Part shown: positions 37,043-45,327 of the stretch, one piece after another
Position numbering within the stretch: the first letter of the stretch is position 1
Layout: every line of letters starts with the position of its first letter
Source: Bradyrhizobium cajani
GTDB lineage: Bacteria > Pseudomonadota > Alphaproteobacteria > Rhizobiales > Xanthobacteraceae
Length of the DNA stretch: 64,000 bases
Reading direction: 5' to 3'
Assembly (NCBI RefSeq): GCF_009759665.1
Contig: NZ_WQNE01000009.1
Coordinates: 1-64,000 of the forward strand
The notes under the pieces: generated by a model
What the model saw: only the letters and a program-made list of their open reading frames with translations
The model's database searches: none
What the model was told of the DNA's origin: nothing
Position numbers and translations under genes: made by a program

Positions 37043-38488
37043 TCACAACTCCCGCGCGTTCGAGAACGCGAAACTCGACACCCGCCGTATCGTCTCGTCC
37101 AGGATCAGCGTGCGCGTGATCGGCGGCTCGGCGCGCTGGGCGCAATTCTCGCGCTCGCAGAGGCGGCAGTTGACGCCGATCGGCGTGCCCTCCGTCTTCT
37201 CCAGGTCCATGCCGGCGGCGTAAGTCAGGCGCGCGGCGTGACGGATCTCGCAGCCGAGGCCGATGGCGAAGCGCGGCTGCGGCAGCGGGTGCGGCGCGAC
37301 GGGGCGGCGCACCATCTGCGCGATCGAAAAGTAGCGCGTGCCGTCGGGCAGCTCGATCACCTGCTTGAGCAGGCGATCGGGCGTGTCGAAGGTCGAGTGC
37401 ACGTTCCACAGCGGGCAGGTGCCGCCGAATTTCGAGAACGGGAAGGTGCCGGAGGAAAACCGCTTCGAGACGTTGCCGGCATTGTCGACGCGCAGCAGGA
37501 AGAACGGAATGCCGCGTGCGTTCGGCCGTTGCAGCGTGGTGAGACGGTGGCAGACCTGCTCGAAGCCCGAATTGAACCGCTGCGCCAGCACGTGGATGTC
37601 GTAGTTGAGCGCTTCGGCCGCGGCGAGGAAGGCCGGGTAGGGCATCATCACGGCGGCCGCAAAGTAATTGCCGAGCGTGATGCGGAACAGCCGGCGCGGC
37701 GCGTCGTCGAGCGGGCCGGCGCGGCCGATGATGGTCTCCAGATGCTGCGCGCATTCGCCAAGGCCGAGCTGGAAGGCAAGCTGGAACGCACGGCCGGGCG
37801 GATCGACCAGCTCCGAGATCAGCAGCTGGCGGCGGTGGCGATCGAACCGCCGGAGCGTCTCGCGCATCACGTCGACCGGCATGATGCGGGTCTGGATCGA
37901 ATGCTTTTCGCGCAGGCGCGCGGCGAGCGCCGCATAGAGCCCTTCGGCCGGCACGTTCAACTCATCGCGCAGTGTCTCCGCGGCCTGCTCCAGTTCCGGG
38001 AAATAGTTGCGGTTGGCCTCGATCAGCTCGCGCACGCGCTCGACCGGATTGGCCTCATAACGCGTGCCGACGTCGCGGTCGGCCATCTGCGCTGCCGCCA
38101 GCGTCTCGCCCTGGCGGGCTTCGGTATAGGCCGCGTAGAGCCGTTGCAGCGCATGGGTGACGCCCGGGCAGAGCTCGGCGAGGTCGCGCAGCTCCTGCTT
38201 GGGCACGTCGATCTGGCGGAACAGTGGATCGGAGAAGATCTCGTTGAGCTCGGCGAAGAAGCGGTCCTCGTCGGCGGTAGCAAGATCACGCAGGTCGAGG
38301 TCGTAGGCCTCCGCCAGCCGCAGCAGGATCTGGGCGGTCACCGGGCGCTGGTTCCGCTCGATCAGGTTGATGTAGCTCGGCGAGATCCCGAGCCCCTCCG
38401 CGATCTGGGTCTGCGACAGCCCCAATTGCTGCCGGATCCGCCGGAAGCGGGGCCCGACGAACAGTTTCTTCCCGGACTCGGCGGGCAT
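37043..38488 (-). CDS. XRE-family regulator, RamB/ScfR type (acetate/short-chain acyl metabolism)
   Basis: The ~481-aa regulator has an HTH at residues ~8-65 ('FVGPRFRRIRQQLGLSQTQIAEGLGISPSYINLIERNQRPVTAQILLRLAEAYDL'). An ImmA/IrrE-like middle follows (no intact HExxH seen; 'EALNYDIHVLAQRF'). The C-terminal DUF2083-type region has a Cys cluster 'GVNCRLCERENCAQRAEPP'. This is the architecture of RamB (glyoxylate control in Corynebacterium) and ScfR. The gene is divergent from isocitrate lyase, which supports control of the glyoxylate shunt. AGGAGA precedes ATG 38488. The Cys cluster could be a redox or metal sensor; not proven. Confidence 0.88.
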   Translation of the reverse strand: MPAESGKKLFVGPRFRRIRQQLGLSQTQIAEGLGISPSYINLIERNQRPVTAQILLRLAEAYDLDLRDLATADEDRFFAELNEIFSDPLFRQIDVPKQELRDLAELCPGVTHALQRLYAAYTEARQGETLAAAQMADRDVGTRYEANPVERVRELIEANRNYFPELEQAAETLRDELNVPAEGLYAALAARLREKHSIQTRIMPVDVMRETLRRFDRHRRQLLISELVDPPGRAFQLAFQLGLGECAQHLETIIGRAGPLDDAPRRLFRITLGNYFAAAVMMPYPAFLAAAEALNYDIHVLAQRFNSGFEQVCHRLTTLQRPNARGIPFFLLRVDNAGNVSKRFSSGTFPFSKFGGTCPLWNVHSTFDTPDRLLKQVIELPDGTRYFSIAQMVRRPVAPHPLPQPRFAIGLGCEIRHAARLTYAAGMDLEKTEGTPIGVNCRLCERENCAQRAEPPITRTLILDETIRRVSSFAFSNAREL

Positions 38489-38535
38489 TTTCAGATCTCC
38501 TGAGGCATCCAAGGACAGTCTAGCTGACCGATATT

Positions 38536-38552
38536 TTTACAAACTTTACAAA
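38536..38552. promoter_or_regulatory. Candidate RamB/ScfR operator in the regulator-aceA intergenic region
   Basis: Two identical TTTACAAA units (38536-38543 and 38545-38552) are separated by one C. The right half reads AAACTTTACAAA, close to the RamB consensus I recall (AAAACTTTGCAAA). A second symmetric element, TGATGT (38573-38578) and ACATCA (38585-38590), lies 20 nt further on. Both are in the 229-nt divergent region, so they could serve either gene. Confidence 0.5.
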
Positions 38553-38717
38553 ATAACATCTATGACATGTTCTGATGTTACATGACATCACCATTCGGAT
38601 TCAAGCTCTCTGTACGAAGTTCGGTTTCTCGCGTTTAGCTGCTGACACGCATTTCGCAATGCACTGTCAAAAATGTCGATGGCTTAGATAGCCGTCGTCG
38701 ACGAAAGGATCAGGCAC

Positions 38718-40346
38718 ATGAACTACCAGCCCCGCGGCATCAGCACCCTGCGCCCGGCCTCGTATCAGAGCGAGATCGAGGCGGCCCAGGCGCTCCTTAA
38801 GACCCAGCCGACCTGGAACGGGGTGACGGCCGAAGCGGTCGCGCGCATGCGCCTGCAGAACCGCTTCAAGACCGGCCTCGACGTCGCCCGCTACACCGCG
38901 GCGCTGATGCGGGCCGACATGGCCGCCTATGACGGCGATCCGACCAAGTACACCCAGTCGCTGGGCTGCTGGCACGGCTTCATCGCCCAGCAGAAGCTGA
39001 TCTCGGTCAAGAAGCACTTCGGCAAGACCGATCGGACCTACCTCTATCTCTCCGGCTGGATGATCGCGGCACTGCGCTCCGAGTTCGGCCCGCTGCCGGA
39101 CCAGTCGATGCACGAGAAGACCTCGGTGCCCGCGCTGATCGAGGAGCTCTACACCTTCCTGCGCCAGGCCGACTCGCGCGAGCTCAACGACATCTTCCGC
39201 AGCCTCGACAAGGCGCGCAAGGACGGTGACAAGGCCCGCGAGAAGGAACTGATCGAGAAGATCGACAACTTCCAGACCCATGTCGTGCCCGTCATCGCCG
39301 ACATCGACGCCGGCTTCGGCAACGCGGAGGCGACCTATCTGCTCGCCAAGAAGATGATCGAAGCGGGCGCCTGCGCGCTCCAGATCGAGAACCAGGTCTC
39401 CGACGAGAAGCAGTGCGGACACCAGGACGGCAAGGTCACCGTGCCGCATGACGTCTTCCTCGCGAAGATCCGCGCCTGCCGCCACGCCTTCCTCGAGCTC
39501 GGCGTCGAAGACGGCGTCGTCGTGACCCGCACCGATTCGCTCGGCGCCGGCCTGACGCAGCAGATCGCCGTCAGCCACAAGCCCGGTGACATCGGCGACC
39601 AGTACAACAGCTTCCTCGACTGCGAGGAAGTGACGGCGGAGAACGCCCGCAACGGCGACGTCATCATCAACCGCAACGGCAAGATGATGCGTCCGAAGCG
39701 GCTGCCCTCCAATCTCTACCAGTTCCGCCCGGGCACCGGCGAAGACCGCTGCGTGCTGGACTGCGTCACCTCGCTCCAGAACGGCGCCGACCTGCTCTGG
39801 ATCGAGACCGAGAAGCCGCATATCGAGCAGATCGCCAAGATGGTCGACCGCATCCGCAAGGTCGTGCCGAACGCGAAGCTGGCCTACAACAACTCGCCGT
39901 CGTTCAACTGGACGCTCAACTTCCGCTGGCAGGTCTACGACGCGATGAAGGAAGCCGGCAAGGACGTCAGCCAGTACAACCGTGCCGAGCTGATGAAGGC
40001 GGAGTACGACGACACGCCTCTGGCGAAGGAAGCCGACGAGCGCATCCGCACCTTCCAGGCGGATTCGGCCAAGCGCGCCGGCATCTTCCACCACCTGATC
40101 ACGCTGCCGACCTATCACACGGCGGCGCTCTCGACCGACAATCTCGCACGCGAGTATTTCGGCGAGCAGGGCATGCTCGGCTACGTCAAGAACGTCCAGC
40201 GCGCCGAGATCCGTCAGGGCATCGCCTGCGTGAAGCACCAGAACATGGCCGGCTCCGACATCGGCGACGACCACAAGGAGTACTTCGCCGGCGAGGCTGC
40301 CCTGAAGGCGGGCGGCGCCCACAACACCATGAACCAGTTCGGCTAA
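38718..40346 (+). CDS. aceA: Isocitrate lyase
   Basis: The 542-aa enzyme splits isocitrate to succinate and glyoxylate, the entry to the glyoxylate shunt needed for growth on acetate or fatty acids. The catalytic Cys is C233 in 'DEKQCGHQDGKVTVPHDVF'. The Q-C-G-H form and long chain match the Pseudomonas-like subfamily rather than the 434-aa E. coli form (KKCGH). 'PVIADIDAGFGNAEATYLLAKKMIEAGACALQIENQ' (~193-230) holds the Mg-binding part. With the fad operon earlier in the window it provides the route for acetyl-CoA from beta-oxidation. Probably controlled by the divergent RamB/ScfR regulator. Confidence 0.95.
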   Translation: MNYQPRGISTLRPASYQSEIEAAQALLKTQPTWNGVTAEAVARMRLQNRFKTGLDVARYTAALMRADMAAYDGDPTKYTQSLGCWHGFIAQQKLISVKKHFGKTDRTYLYLSGWMIAALRSEFGPLPDQSMHEKTSVPALIEELYTFLRQADSRELNDIFRSLDKARKDGDKAREKELIEKIDNFQTHVVPVIADIDAGFGNAEATYLLAKKMIEAGACALQIENQVSDEKQCGHQDGKVTVPHDVFLAKIRACRHAFLELGVEDGVVVTRTDSLGAGLTQQIAVSHKPGDIGDQYNSFLDCEEVTAENARNGDVIINRNGKMMRPKRLPSNLYQFRPGTGEDRCVLDCVTSLQNGADLLWIETEKPHIEQIAKMVDRIRKVVPNAKLAYNNSPSFNWTLNFRWQVYDAMKEAGKDVSQYNRAELMKAEYDDTPLAKEADERIRTFQADSAKRAGIFHHLITLPTYHTAALSTDNLAREYFGEQGMLGYVKNVQRAEIRQGIACVKHQNMAGSDIGDDHKEYFAGEAALKAGGAHNTMNQFG

Positions 40347-40375
40347 CGCAGACGCTATTCGACAGGAGACTGACA

Positions 40376-40585
40376 ATGACCAAAGGCAGCAATTTCTGGG
40401 TGATCGGCGGCGAGTTCGGTTCGATGAACTTCCACAAGCTCGTGGAAGGCTCGGCCCAGGTCAAAGGTCCGTTCAAGACCCGCAAGGAAGCCGAGGACTG
40501 CTGGCGCGAGGTGTCGGAAGAGAGCCGCCACAAGGCCGGCGTCCGCTTCTCGATCGTGGAAGAGCCGTCGCGGGTCTCGGCCTGA
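40376..40585 (+). CDS. Small DUF4170 protein downstream of isocitrate lyase
   Basis: This 69-aa protein ('MTKGSNFWVIGGEFGSMNFHKLVEGSAQVKGPFKTRKEAEDCWREVSEESRHKAGVRFSIVEE...') matches DUF4170, small conserved alphaproteobacterial proteins. It is 29 nt after aceA with GGAG near the ATG, and a terminator follows, so it is co-transcribed with isocitrate lyase. Function unknown. Confidence 0.85.
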   Translation: MTKGSNFWVIGGEFGSMNFHKLVEGSAQVKGPFKTRKEAEDCWREVSEESRHKAGVRFSIVEEPSRVSA

Positions 40586-40614
40586 CACACTGAACAAGAA
40601 GACGTCCAAGGACG

Positions 40615-40658
40615 GACGGTCCCATCCAGGCCCTGCCTGGGTGGGATCGTCTGTTTTT
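40615..40658 (+). terminator. Intrinsic terminator after the aceA-DUF4170 unit
   Basis: GACGGTCCCATCCAGGC and GCCTGGGTGGGATCGTC form a long stem with few mismatches and a small loop. CTG and then five T residues follow. It lies 30 nt after the DUF4170 stop. Confidence 0.85.
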
Positions 40659-40767
40659 GGTACAGGTGAAACGTCTGTGGGTGCCGTAAGTATCTGGAAT
40701 TGTAGGCCCTTTGCGGCCATCATGGTTGCTGATAGGTTAATGGCAGTGTTTGAGGACGAGGCCGACC

Positions 40768-41322
40768 ATGTCAGAGCCCGAGACCAGCGGGACCCATCCC
40801 AGCCAGCCACGCCCGGTGCGGCTGCGCGATGCGCTGTTGCGCGCGCGGATCGAGGCCGCCGACCGGACCGGCGTCGTCGTCGACTTGCGCGACGCCGAGG
40901 TGGCGCGGCTCGAGATCCTCAACGACGCGCTCGATCCCCTGTTCGCGCAGGTGCCGGAGCAGATCGATCTGTTCGACCGCGGCATCAGCCAGGGCGATAC
41001 GCCGAGACTCTGGATCGACGTCGTCGCGCACATCGTGATGGGGCGCGACAAGCGGATGTACCGCTTCGTCCAGGACACCCGCTTCGGCCGCATCGTGCTC
41101 GCCGAATCGCACGACACGTCGGTGATCGTCGAAGCCGTGACCGACTATGTCGCGCGCCGCATGATCGAGCGCGAGCACGCGATGGTGGTCCCGCCCGAGC
41201 CGAAGCCGGAGGCCGCGCCGCCGCCGCGCCGTTCGCGCGTGTGGCCGTTCGTGTTCGGGTTCATTCTTGGCGCCGCCGCCTTGTTCGGCGTCGCCGTGGT
41301 TGCGGCCTTGCGGAGCTGGTGA
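40768..41322 (+). CDS. Conserved protein with C-terminal membrane anchor, unknown function
   Basis: The 184-aa protein has a soluble domain (~residues 10-130: 'RPVRLRDALLRARIEAADRTGVVVDLRDAEVARLEILNDALDPLFAQVPEQIDLFDRGISQGDTPRLWIDVVAHIVMGRDKRMYRFVQDTRFGRIVL...'). A Pro/Glu-rich linker ('VPPEPKPEAAPPPRR') and a C-terminal TM ('WPFVFGFILGAAALFGVAVVAAL') follow. It is a tail-anchored topology with the soluble domain in the cytoplasm. No named family is recognised. Confidence 0.75.
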   Translation: MSEPETSGTHPSQPRPVRLRDALLRARIEAADRTGVVVDLRDAEVARLEILNDALDPLFAQVPEQIDLFDRGISQGDTPRLWIDVVAHIVMGRDKRMYRFVQDTRFGRIVLAESHDTSVIVEAVTDYVARRMIEREHAMVVPPEPKPEAAPPPRRSRVWPFVFGFILGAAALFGVAVVAALRSW

Positions 41323-41333
41323 GGCTCCTCCGT

Positions 41334-41421
41334 CGTCATTGCGAGGAGCCCTTGCGACGAAGCAATCCAGACTGCCTTCGCGGAGAGATTCCTGGATTGC
41401 TTCGCTTCGCTCGCAATGACG
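41334..41421. repeat. Palindromic repeat, 'cgtcattgcgag' family
   Basis: The same arms as at 36903 ('cgtcattgcgaggagccc', 'gaagcaatccag' / 'ctggattgcttcg', 'ctcgcaatgacg'). It sits between convergent genes. Confidence 0.88.
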
Positions 41422-41426
41422 GTGAG

Positions 41427-42311
41427 CTAAATCAACCGCGCGTGCTTGATCTGCTGGATCTGAAATCCGGCTCCCAGGCTCCGCACCGTCTGCTCGCAAC
41501 GCCACCCGGCATTGTCCTTCTCGATTCTGAACAGATTATAGGCCGCCGCCGGGTATCGCCCGTGCGCGAGCGCGGAAGCCGACGGCACGCCGATTGCGGG
41601 AATGTTGCCGTTGGGGCCCTCGAACCACATCGTCGAATGAATGTGGTCGTGCCCGTGCAGGATCAGCTCGACGCCGTGGCGCCTCAGCACCGCCAGCAGC
41701 GCGGTCGCGTCGGTCATCCGCTTCTGGCGCGCGGCGGACTTCAGCGGATGGTGCACCAGCAGCACGCGGAAGACATCCTCGGCCGCGAGCCGTTCGAGGA
41801 CCTGTTCGAGCGAGGCGAGCTGGTCGCGCCCGAGCGTGCCCGTCGCCATCAGCGGCAGGGTCGGCACCGCCGTGGACAGGCTGATCAGCGCCAGCGGTCC
41901 GCGCCGGCGCACGCCGGGGAAGGTCGCGATGTCAGGCGTGTCCGCGGCGATGTAGTGCAGGAACGTCTCGCCGAAGCGATGTTGCGTCGCGCCGACATAG
42001 GCATCGTGATTGCCGGGAATCGCGGTGACGCGGTCGGGCGGGCCGACGCTTTCGAGCCAGGCCAGGGCCGGCGCAAACTCGGCTTCCAGGGCCAGGTTGA
42101 CGAGATCACCGGTCACGGCGATGTGGTCGGGCGCCTGCGCCTGGATATCGGCGACGAGCGCGTCGAGCACCTCGCGGCGCTGGTACTTGTGGCGGTTGCG
42201 CGTCCAGTTGACATAGCCGAGCGCGCGCTTGCCCGCGAGCTCGATCAGCCGCGGCTTCGGCAGCGGCGGCAGATGCGGGTCGGACAGATGGGCGAGCGTG
42301 AAGGGGGCCAT
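41427..42311 (-). CDS. Calcineurin-like metallophosphoesterase
   Basis: This is a 294-aa cytoplasmic metallophosphoesterase with all metal-binding blocks. 'LAHLSDPHLPPLPKP' (D-x-H, residue ~11), 'AVTGDLVNL' (G-D, ~58-66), 'GNHDAYVG' (~98-105), 'VLLVHHPLKS' and 'LHGHDHIHS' (~218-226) are visible. Members hydrolyse cyclic nucleotides, phospholipids (UDP-diacylglucosamine) or phosphoproteins; the substrate here is undetermined. It stands alone. Confidence 0.9.
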   Translation of the reverse strand: MAPFTLAHLSDPHLPPLPKPRLIELAGKRALGYVNWTRNRHKYQRREVLDALVADIQAQAPDHIAVTGDLVNLALEAEFAPALAWLESVGPPDRVTAIPGNHDAYVGATQHRFGETFLHYIAADTPDIATFPGVRRRGPLALISLSTAVPTLPLMATGTLGRDQLASLEQVLERLAAEDVFRVLLVHHPLKSAARQKRMTDATALLAVLRRHGVELILHGHDHIHSTMWFEGPNGNIPAIGVPSASALAHGRYPAAAYNLFRIEKDNAGWRCEQTVRSLGAGFQIQQIKHARLI

Positions 42312-42403
42312 GGCGCGCGATTGCCTCGCTATTCGTCCGCTGTAATGGCAAGGTCGTCGGCAACGCGCAAGCGAAGCCTGAATCGGGGCATCGACGGAGA
42401 CTG

Positions 42404-42895
42404 ATGGGGGATCGCCTGGACCGGATGCGACGGAAATTCGAGCCGCTGCTGCGGCGAATCTTCCACGCCTATTTCCTGATCGTTCGCGGCATGACGCTCG
42501 GCGTCCGCGCCGTGGTGCTGGATGCCGAGAACAGGGTGTTCCTGGTCAGGCACAGCTACATCAGCGGCTGGTATCTGCCCGGCGGTGGCGTCGATTTCGG
42601 CGAGACCATGGAGCAGGCGATGCGGCGCGAGCTCAAGGAGGAGGGCGATATCGATCTCACCGCGGATGCGGTGCTGCACGGCATCTTCCTCAATAGCCAC
42701 GTCTCCCGCCGCGACCATGTCGCGGTCTACGTGGTCAGGCAGTTCAGGCAGGACCGCCTGCCCGAGCCCAACCACGAGATCGTGGAATGCGGGTTCTTCG
42801 ACAGCGCCGCGCTGCCCGAGGGCACCACGCGAGGGACGCGGCTGCGGATCGCGGAAGTGCTGGACGGCAAGCCGCCGATCGCGACGTGGCGGTGA
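42404..42895 (+). CDS. Nudix hydrolase
   Basis: This 163-aa protein has a Nudix box at residues ~63-87, 'GGGVDFGETMEQAMRRELKEEGDI'. It fits GX5EX7REUXEEXGU except that the last Gly is Asp (EEGDI). The active-site Glu residues remain, so activity is likely. The N-terminal part 'RILFHAYFLIVRGMTLGVRAVVLDAENRVFLVRHSY' (read with small differences in the real sequence) is typical of rhizobial Nudix proteins. The substrate is unknown. Confidence 0.85.
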   Translation: MGDRLDRMRRKFEPLLRRIFHAYFLIVRGMTLGVRAVVLDAENRVFLVRHSYISGWYLPGGGVDFGETMEQAMRRELKEEGDIDLTADAVLHGIFLNSHVSRRDHVAVYVVRQFRQDRLPEPNHEIVECGFFDSAALPEGTTRGTRLRIAEVLDGKPPIATWR

Positions 42896-42970
42896 GGCTT
42901 CAATGCGGAGCCGAAGGCGGAAGGAACCTCCTTTTTTCGTGGGCTATTGTTGTGTTAGGAACGATGCCGT

Positions 42971-44035
42971 ATGGGGCAAAGTGACTTCATCCCGAGACTT
43001 GAATCTCTTCGCGGTGTGGCTGCCGTTCTGGTCGCCGTCTATCATTGCGGCGTTATGTACTTGCAATACCCGGCCTCAGGGTTTTCGCGCCTCTATTTCG
43101 CCTTCGCCAACGGCCTTGGCTGCGTGGTCGTTTTCTTCGTCATCAGCGGATTTGTTCTCGCCCGAAGCCTCGACAGGGCGAGTTCCATCTCCTTCAGTTC
43201 CTTTGCCAGGCACAGAGCCTTTCGTCTTTTGCCGGCGTCCATAGCGGTCGTAGGCCTGCTCACGTTCCTTCATGAACGCTTTGGATTCTATGTTGGCTTT
43301 GAGGGTTCGTTTGCGCCCCTCAACGTCTTGCTCAACATGCTTCTCATCAAGAGCGACATCAATGGCGTGATGTGGTCATTGACGGTCGAGATTGCCGCAA
43401 CTCCGCTGATCTTCATGTCCGTCCGAGCATACAGGAAACGCGGCAGGACGCCTCTTCTCGCAGTTGCTGCCGTTCTGTTTGGCCTGTCGTTCGTTGGCCA
43501 GTATCGCGATCTCATTGGCGCGAATTTGGCGCCGCTTTATGCGTTTCTTGCAGGCATTCTCGTTCATTTCGAGGGACCGAAGATCGCGCGCTCCGTGTCC
43601 CTGCGGATGTCGGCTTGGATTCCCGCCCTCGGCATAGCGCTGTTCCTTGCGGCGGGCATGCTCAAGCAAGACGCCGGTTTGATGATCTTGATGGACTGCA
43701 TCGGCGGAGCTTTGCTCGTGCTGGCGATTTCGCAGTGGCCGCATCAACCCATGATGAAACCGCTCGATTGGCCTCTGGTACGCTTCTACGGTCGGATATC
43801 CTATAGCTTCTATTTGCTGCACATGCTCACGGTCGCGCCCGTGATAGCTCTGGGCGCTGGATGGTTCGAGCACCTGAACCCCTGGGCAACCGCGATGACC
43901 TTATCAGTGCTGACTACCCTCGCAGCGGCCGTGCCTTCACTGGCCTGCTACAAGCTGATCGAAATTCCCGGGATTAACCTTGGTCGCCGGCTGGCAGGTC
44001 TGAATGGCTTGCACAACCGCGCCGTTGCACAGTAA
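42971..44035 (+). CDS. Membrane acyltransferase (acyltransferase-3/OafA type)
   Basis: The 354-aa integral-membrane acyltransferase has ~9-10 TM segments. The N-terminal 'RLESLRGVAAVLVAVYHCGVM' (residues ~8-30) carries the family's R-G-x-A-A and catalytic His. 'VVVFFVISGFVLARSL' (~55-70), 'VMWSLTVEIAATPLIF' (~133-150) and 'YGRISYSFYLLHMLTV' follow. Members O-acetylate or O-acylate surface glycans or lipids. It lies upstream of a GT2 and a polytopic membrane gene, suggesting decoration of a surface polysaccharide. Codon use is less GC-rich than the core, hinting at transfer. Confidence 0.88.
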   Translation: MGQSDFIPRLESLRGVAAVLVAVYHCGVMYLQYPASGFSRLYFAFANGLGCVVVFFVISGFVLARSLDRASSISFSSFARHRAFRLLPASIAVVGLLTFLHERFGFYVGFEGSFAPLNVLLNMLLIKSDINGVMWSLTVEIAATPLIFMSVRAYRKRGRTPLLAVAAVLFGLSFVGQYRDLIGANLAPLYAFLAGILVHFEGPKIARSVSLRMSAWIPALGIALFLAAGMLKQDAGLMILMDCIGGALLVLAISQWPHQPMMKPLDWPLVRFYGRISYSFYLLHMLTVAPVIALGAGWFEHLNPWATAMTLSVLTTLAAAVPSLACYKLIEIPGINLGRRLAGLNGLHNRAVAQ

Positions 44036-44142
44036 CGGTCCTACCTGTCCCCATGCATGCGAGCGAAACTGGTTGAACCGATGGATACGACCGAACCTCC
44101 TTCGAAAAGCGTAAGGCAAGTCGGGACACTCCGTCGGTGACC

Positions 44143-45294
44143 ATGCCTGAGCTCGAACTGACAATTTTGATGCCTTGCCTCAATGAGGCCGAAACGCTGG
44201 CAGTCTGCGTTGCCAAGGCGCAGGCGTTTCTTCGTCGGGCCCAGATCACGGGCGAAGTTTTGATTGCGGATAATGGCAGCACGGATAATTCGCAGCATAT
44301 CGCTGAGGCCGGCGGCGCTCGTGTCATCGACGTCCCCATGCGCGGCTACGGCGCAGCACTCCGCGCCGGTATCGCGGCGGCCCGTGGCCGCTATGTCGTG
44401 ATGGGAGACGCTGACGACAGTTATGATTTCGCACGCCTCGATGCATTCCTGGAACGCCTGCGGGCCGGTGATGATCTGGTGATGGGAAACAGGTTTCGCG
44501 GTGGCATCGAAGCCGGCGCTATGCCCTTCCTTCATCGCTATCTCGGAAACCCCATCCTGAGCTGGTTGGGCCGTCTGTTCTTCCGCACGCCTCTCCGTGA
44601 TTTTCATTGTGGCATGCGGGGCTTTTCCAGGGATTCAATTGCGAAGCTGGACCTGCGCACCACCGGAATGGAGTTTGCGAGCGAGATGGTTGTTCGTGCC
44701 ACGCTCGTCGGATTGAAAATATCGGAAGTGCCGACCACGCTGTCGAAGGATGGCCGATCTCGTCCTCCACACTTGAGGACGTGGCGCGATGGCTGGCGTC
44801 ACCTCAAGTTCTTGCTGCTCTATTCGCCGAGGTGGCTGTTCTTTTACCCGGGCGTGCTCCTCGTCGCCGCCGGTACTCTTTTGAGCGGCATCCTCTTCTT
44901 CGGGCCGATCAGGATCGGCGGAATCGGCTTCGATATCCGGACGATGCTCGTTGCGTGCACCTGCCTCATCGTGGGAATCCAAGGCATCTGTTTCGCAACC
45001 ATTGCCCGCAGTTTCGCTGAGGATATGAACCTTCTTCCACCTTCTGAGCGATATGGCCGCATGCTGGATGCTTGCACGCTCGAGTTCTTCGTCTTTGGGG
45101 GGGCTGCGATCTTCGTGCTCGGGATCGGCGGCCTGATCACGGCTATTGTCCAATGGGGCGAAGCCAATTTCGGGCCGCTCGACGTATCGAGCCTGCTCCG
45201 TGTCGTGGCGCTTTCCACGACTGCGATCACGGTCGGGGCCCAACTTGTATTCGCCGGCTTCCTCGCCGGCCTGATGTCCATCAAGCACTCCTAG
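44143..45294 (+). CDS. GT2 glycosyltransferase, polyprenyl-phosphate sugar synthase type (DPM1/GtrB-like)
   Basis: The ~383-aa enzyme has a cytoplasmic GT-A domain and a C-terminal membrane part. 'ELTILMPCLNEAETLAVCVAKAQAFL' starts the domain. 'VLIADNGSTDNS' and the D-x-D 'VMGDADDSYDFARLDAFLERL' (near residue 90) are clear. 'LRDFHCGMRGF' is the acceptor region. Four TM segments lie in the last 150 residues ('RWLFFYPGVLLVAAGTLL', ...). It should load a sugar onto polyprenyl phosphate for a later membrane transferase. ATG 44143 or GTG 44137 are both possible starts. The next gene (33 nt away) is the likely second step. Confidence 0.87.
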   Translation: MPELELTILMPCLNEAETLAVCVAKAQAFLRRAQITGEVLIADNGSTDNSQHIAEAGGARVIDVPMRGYGAALRAGIAAARGRYVVMGDADDSYDFARLDAFLERLRAGDDLVMGNRFRGGIEAGAMPFLHRYLGNPILSWLGRLFFRTPLRDFHCGMRGFSRDSIAKLDLRTTGMEFASEMVVRATLVGLKISEVPTTLSKDGRSRPPHLRTWRDGWRHLKFLLLYSPRWLFFYPGVLLVAAGTLLSGILFFGPIRIGGIGFDIRTMLVACTCLIVGIQGICFATIARSFAEDMNLLPPSERYGRMLDACTLEFFVFGGAAIFVLGIGGLITAIVQWGEANFGPLDVSSLLRVVALSTTAITVGAQLVFAGFLAGLMSIKHS

Positions 45295-45327
45295 TCTAAT
45301 GCATGCGTTCCGGGTCATGGTGATTGG

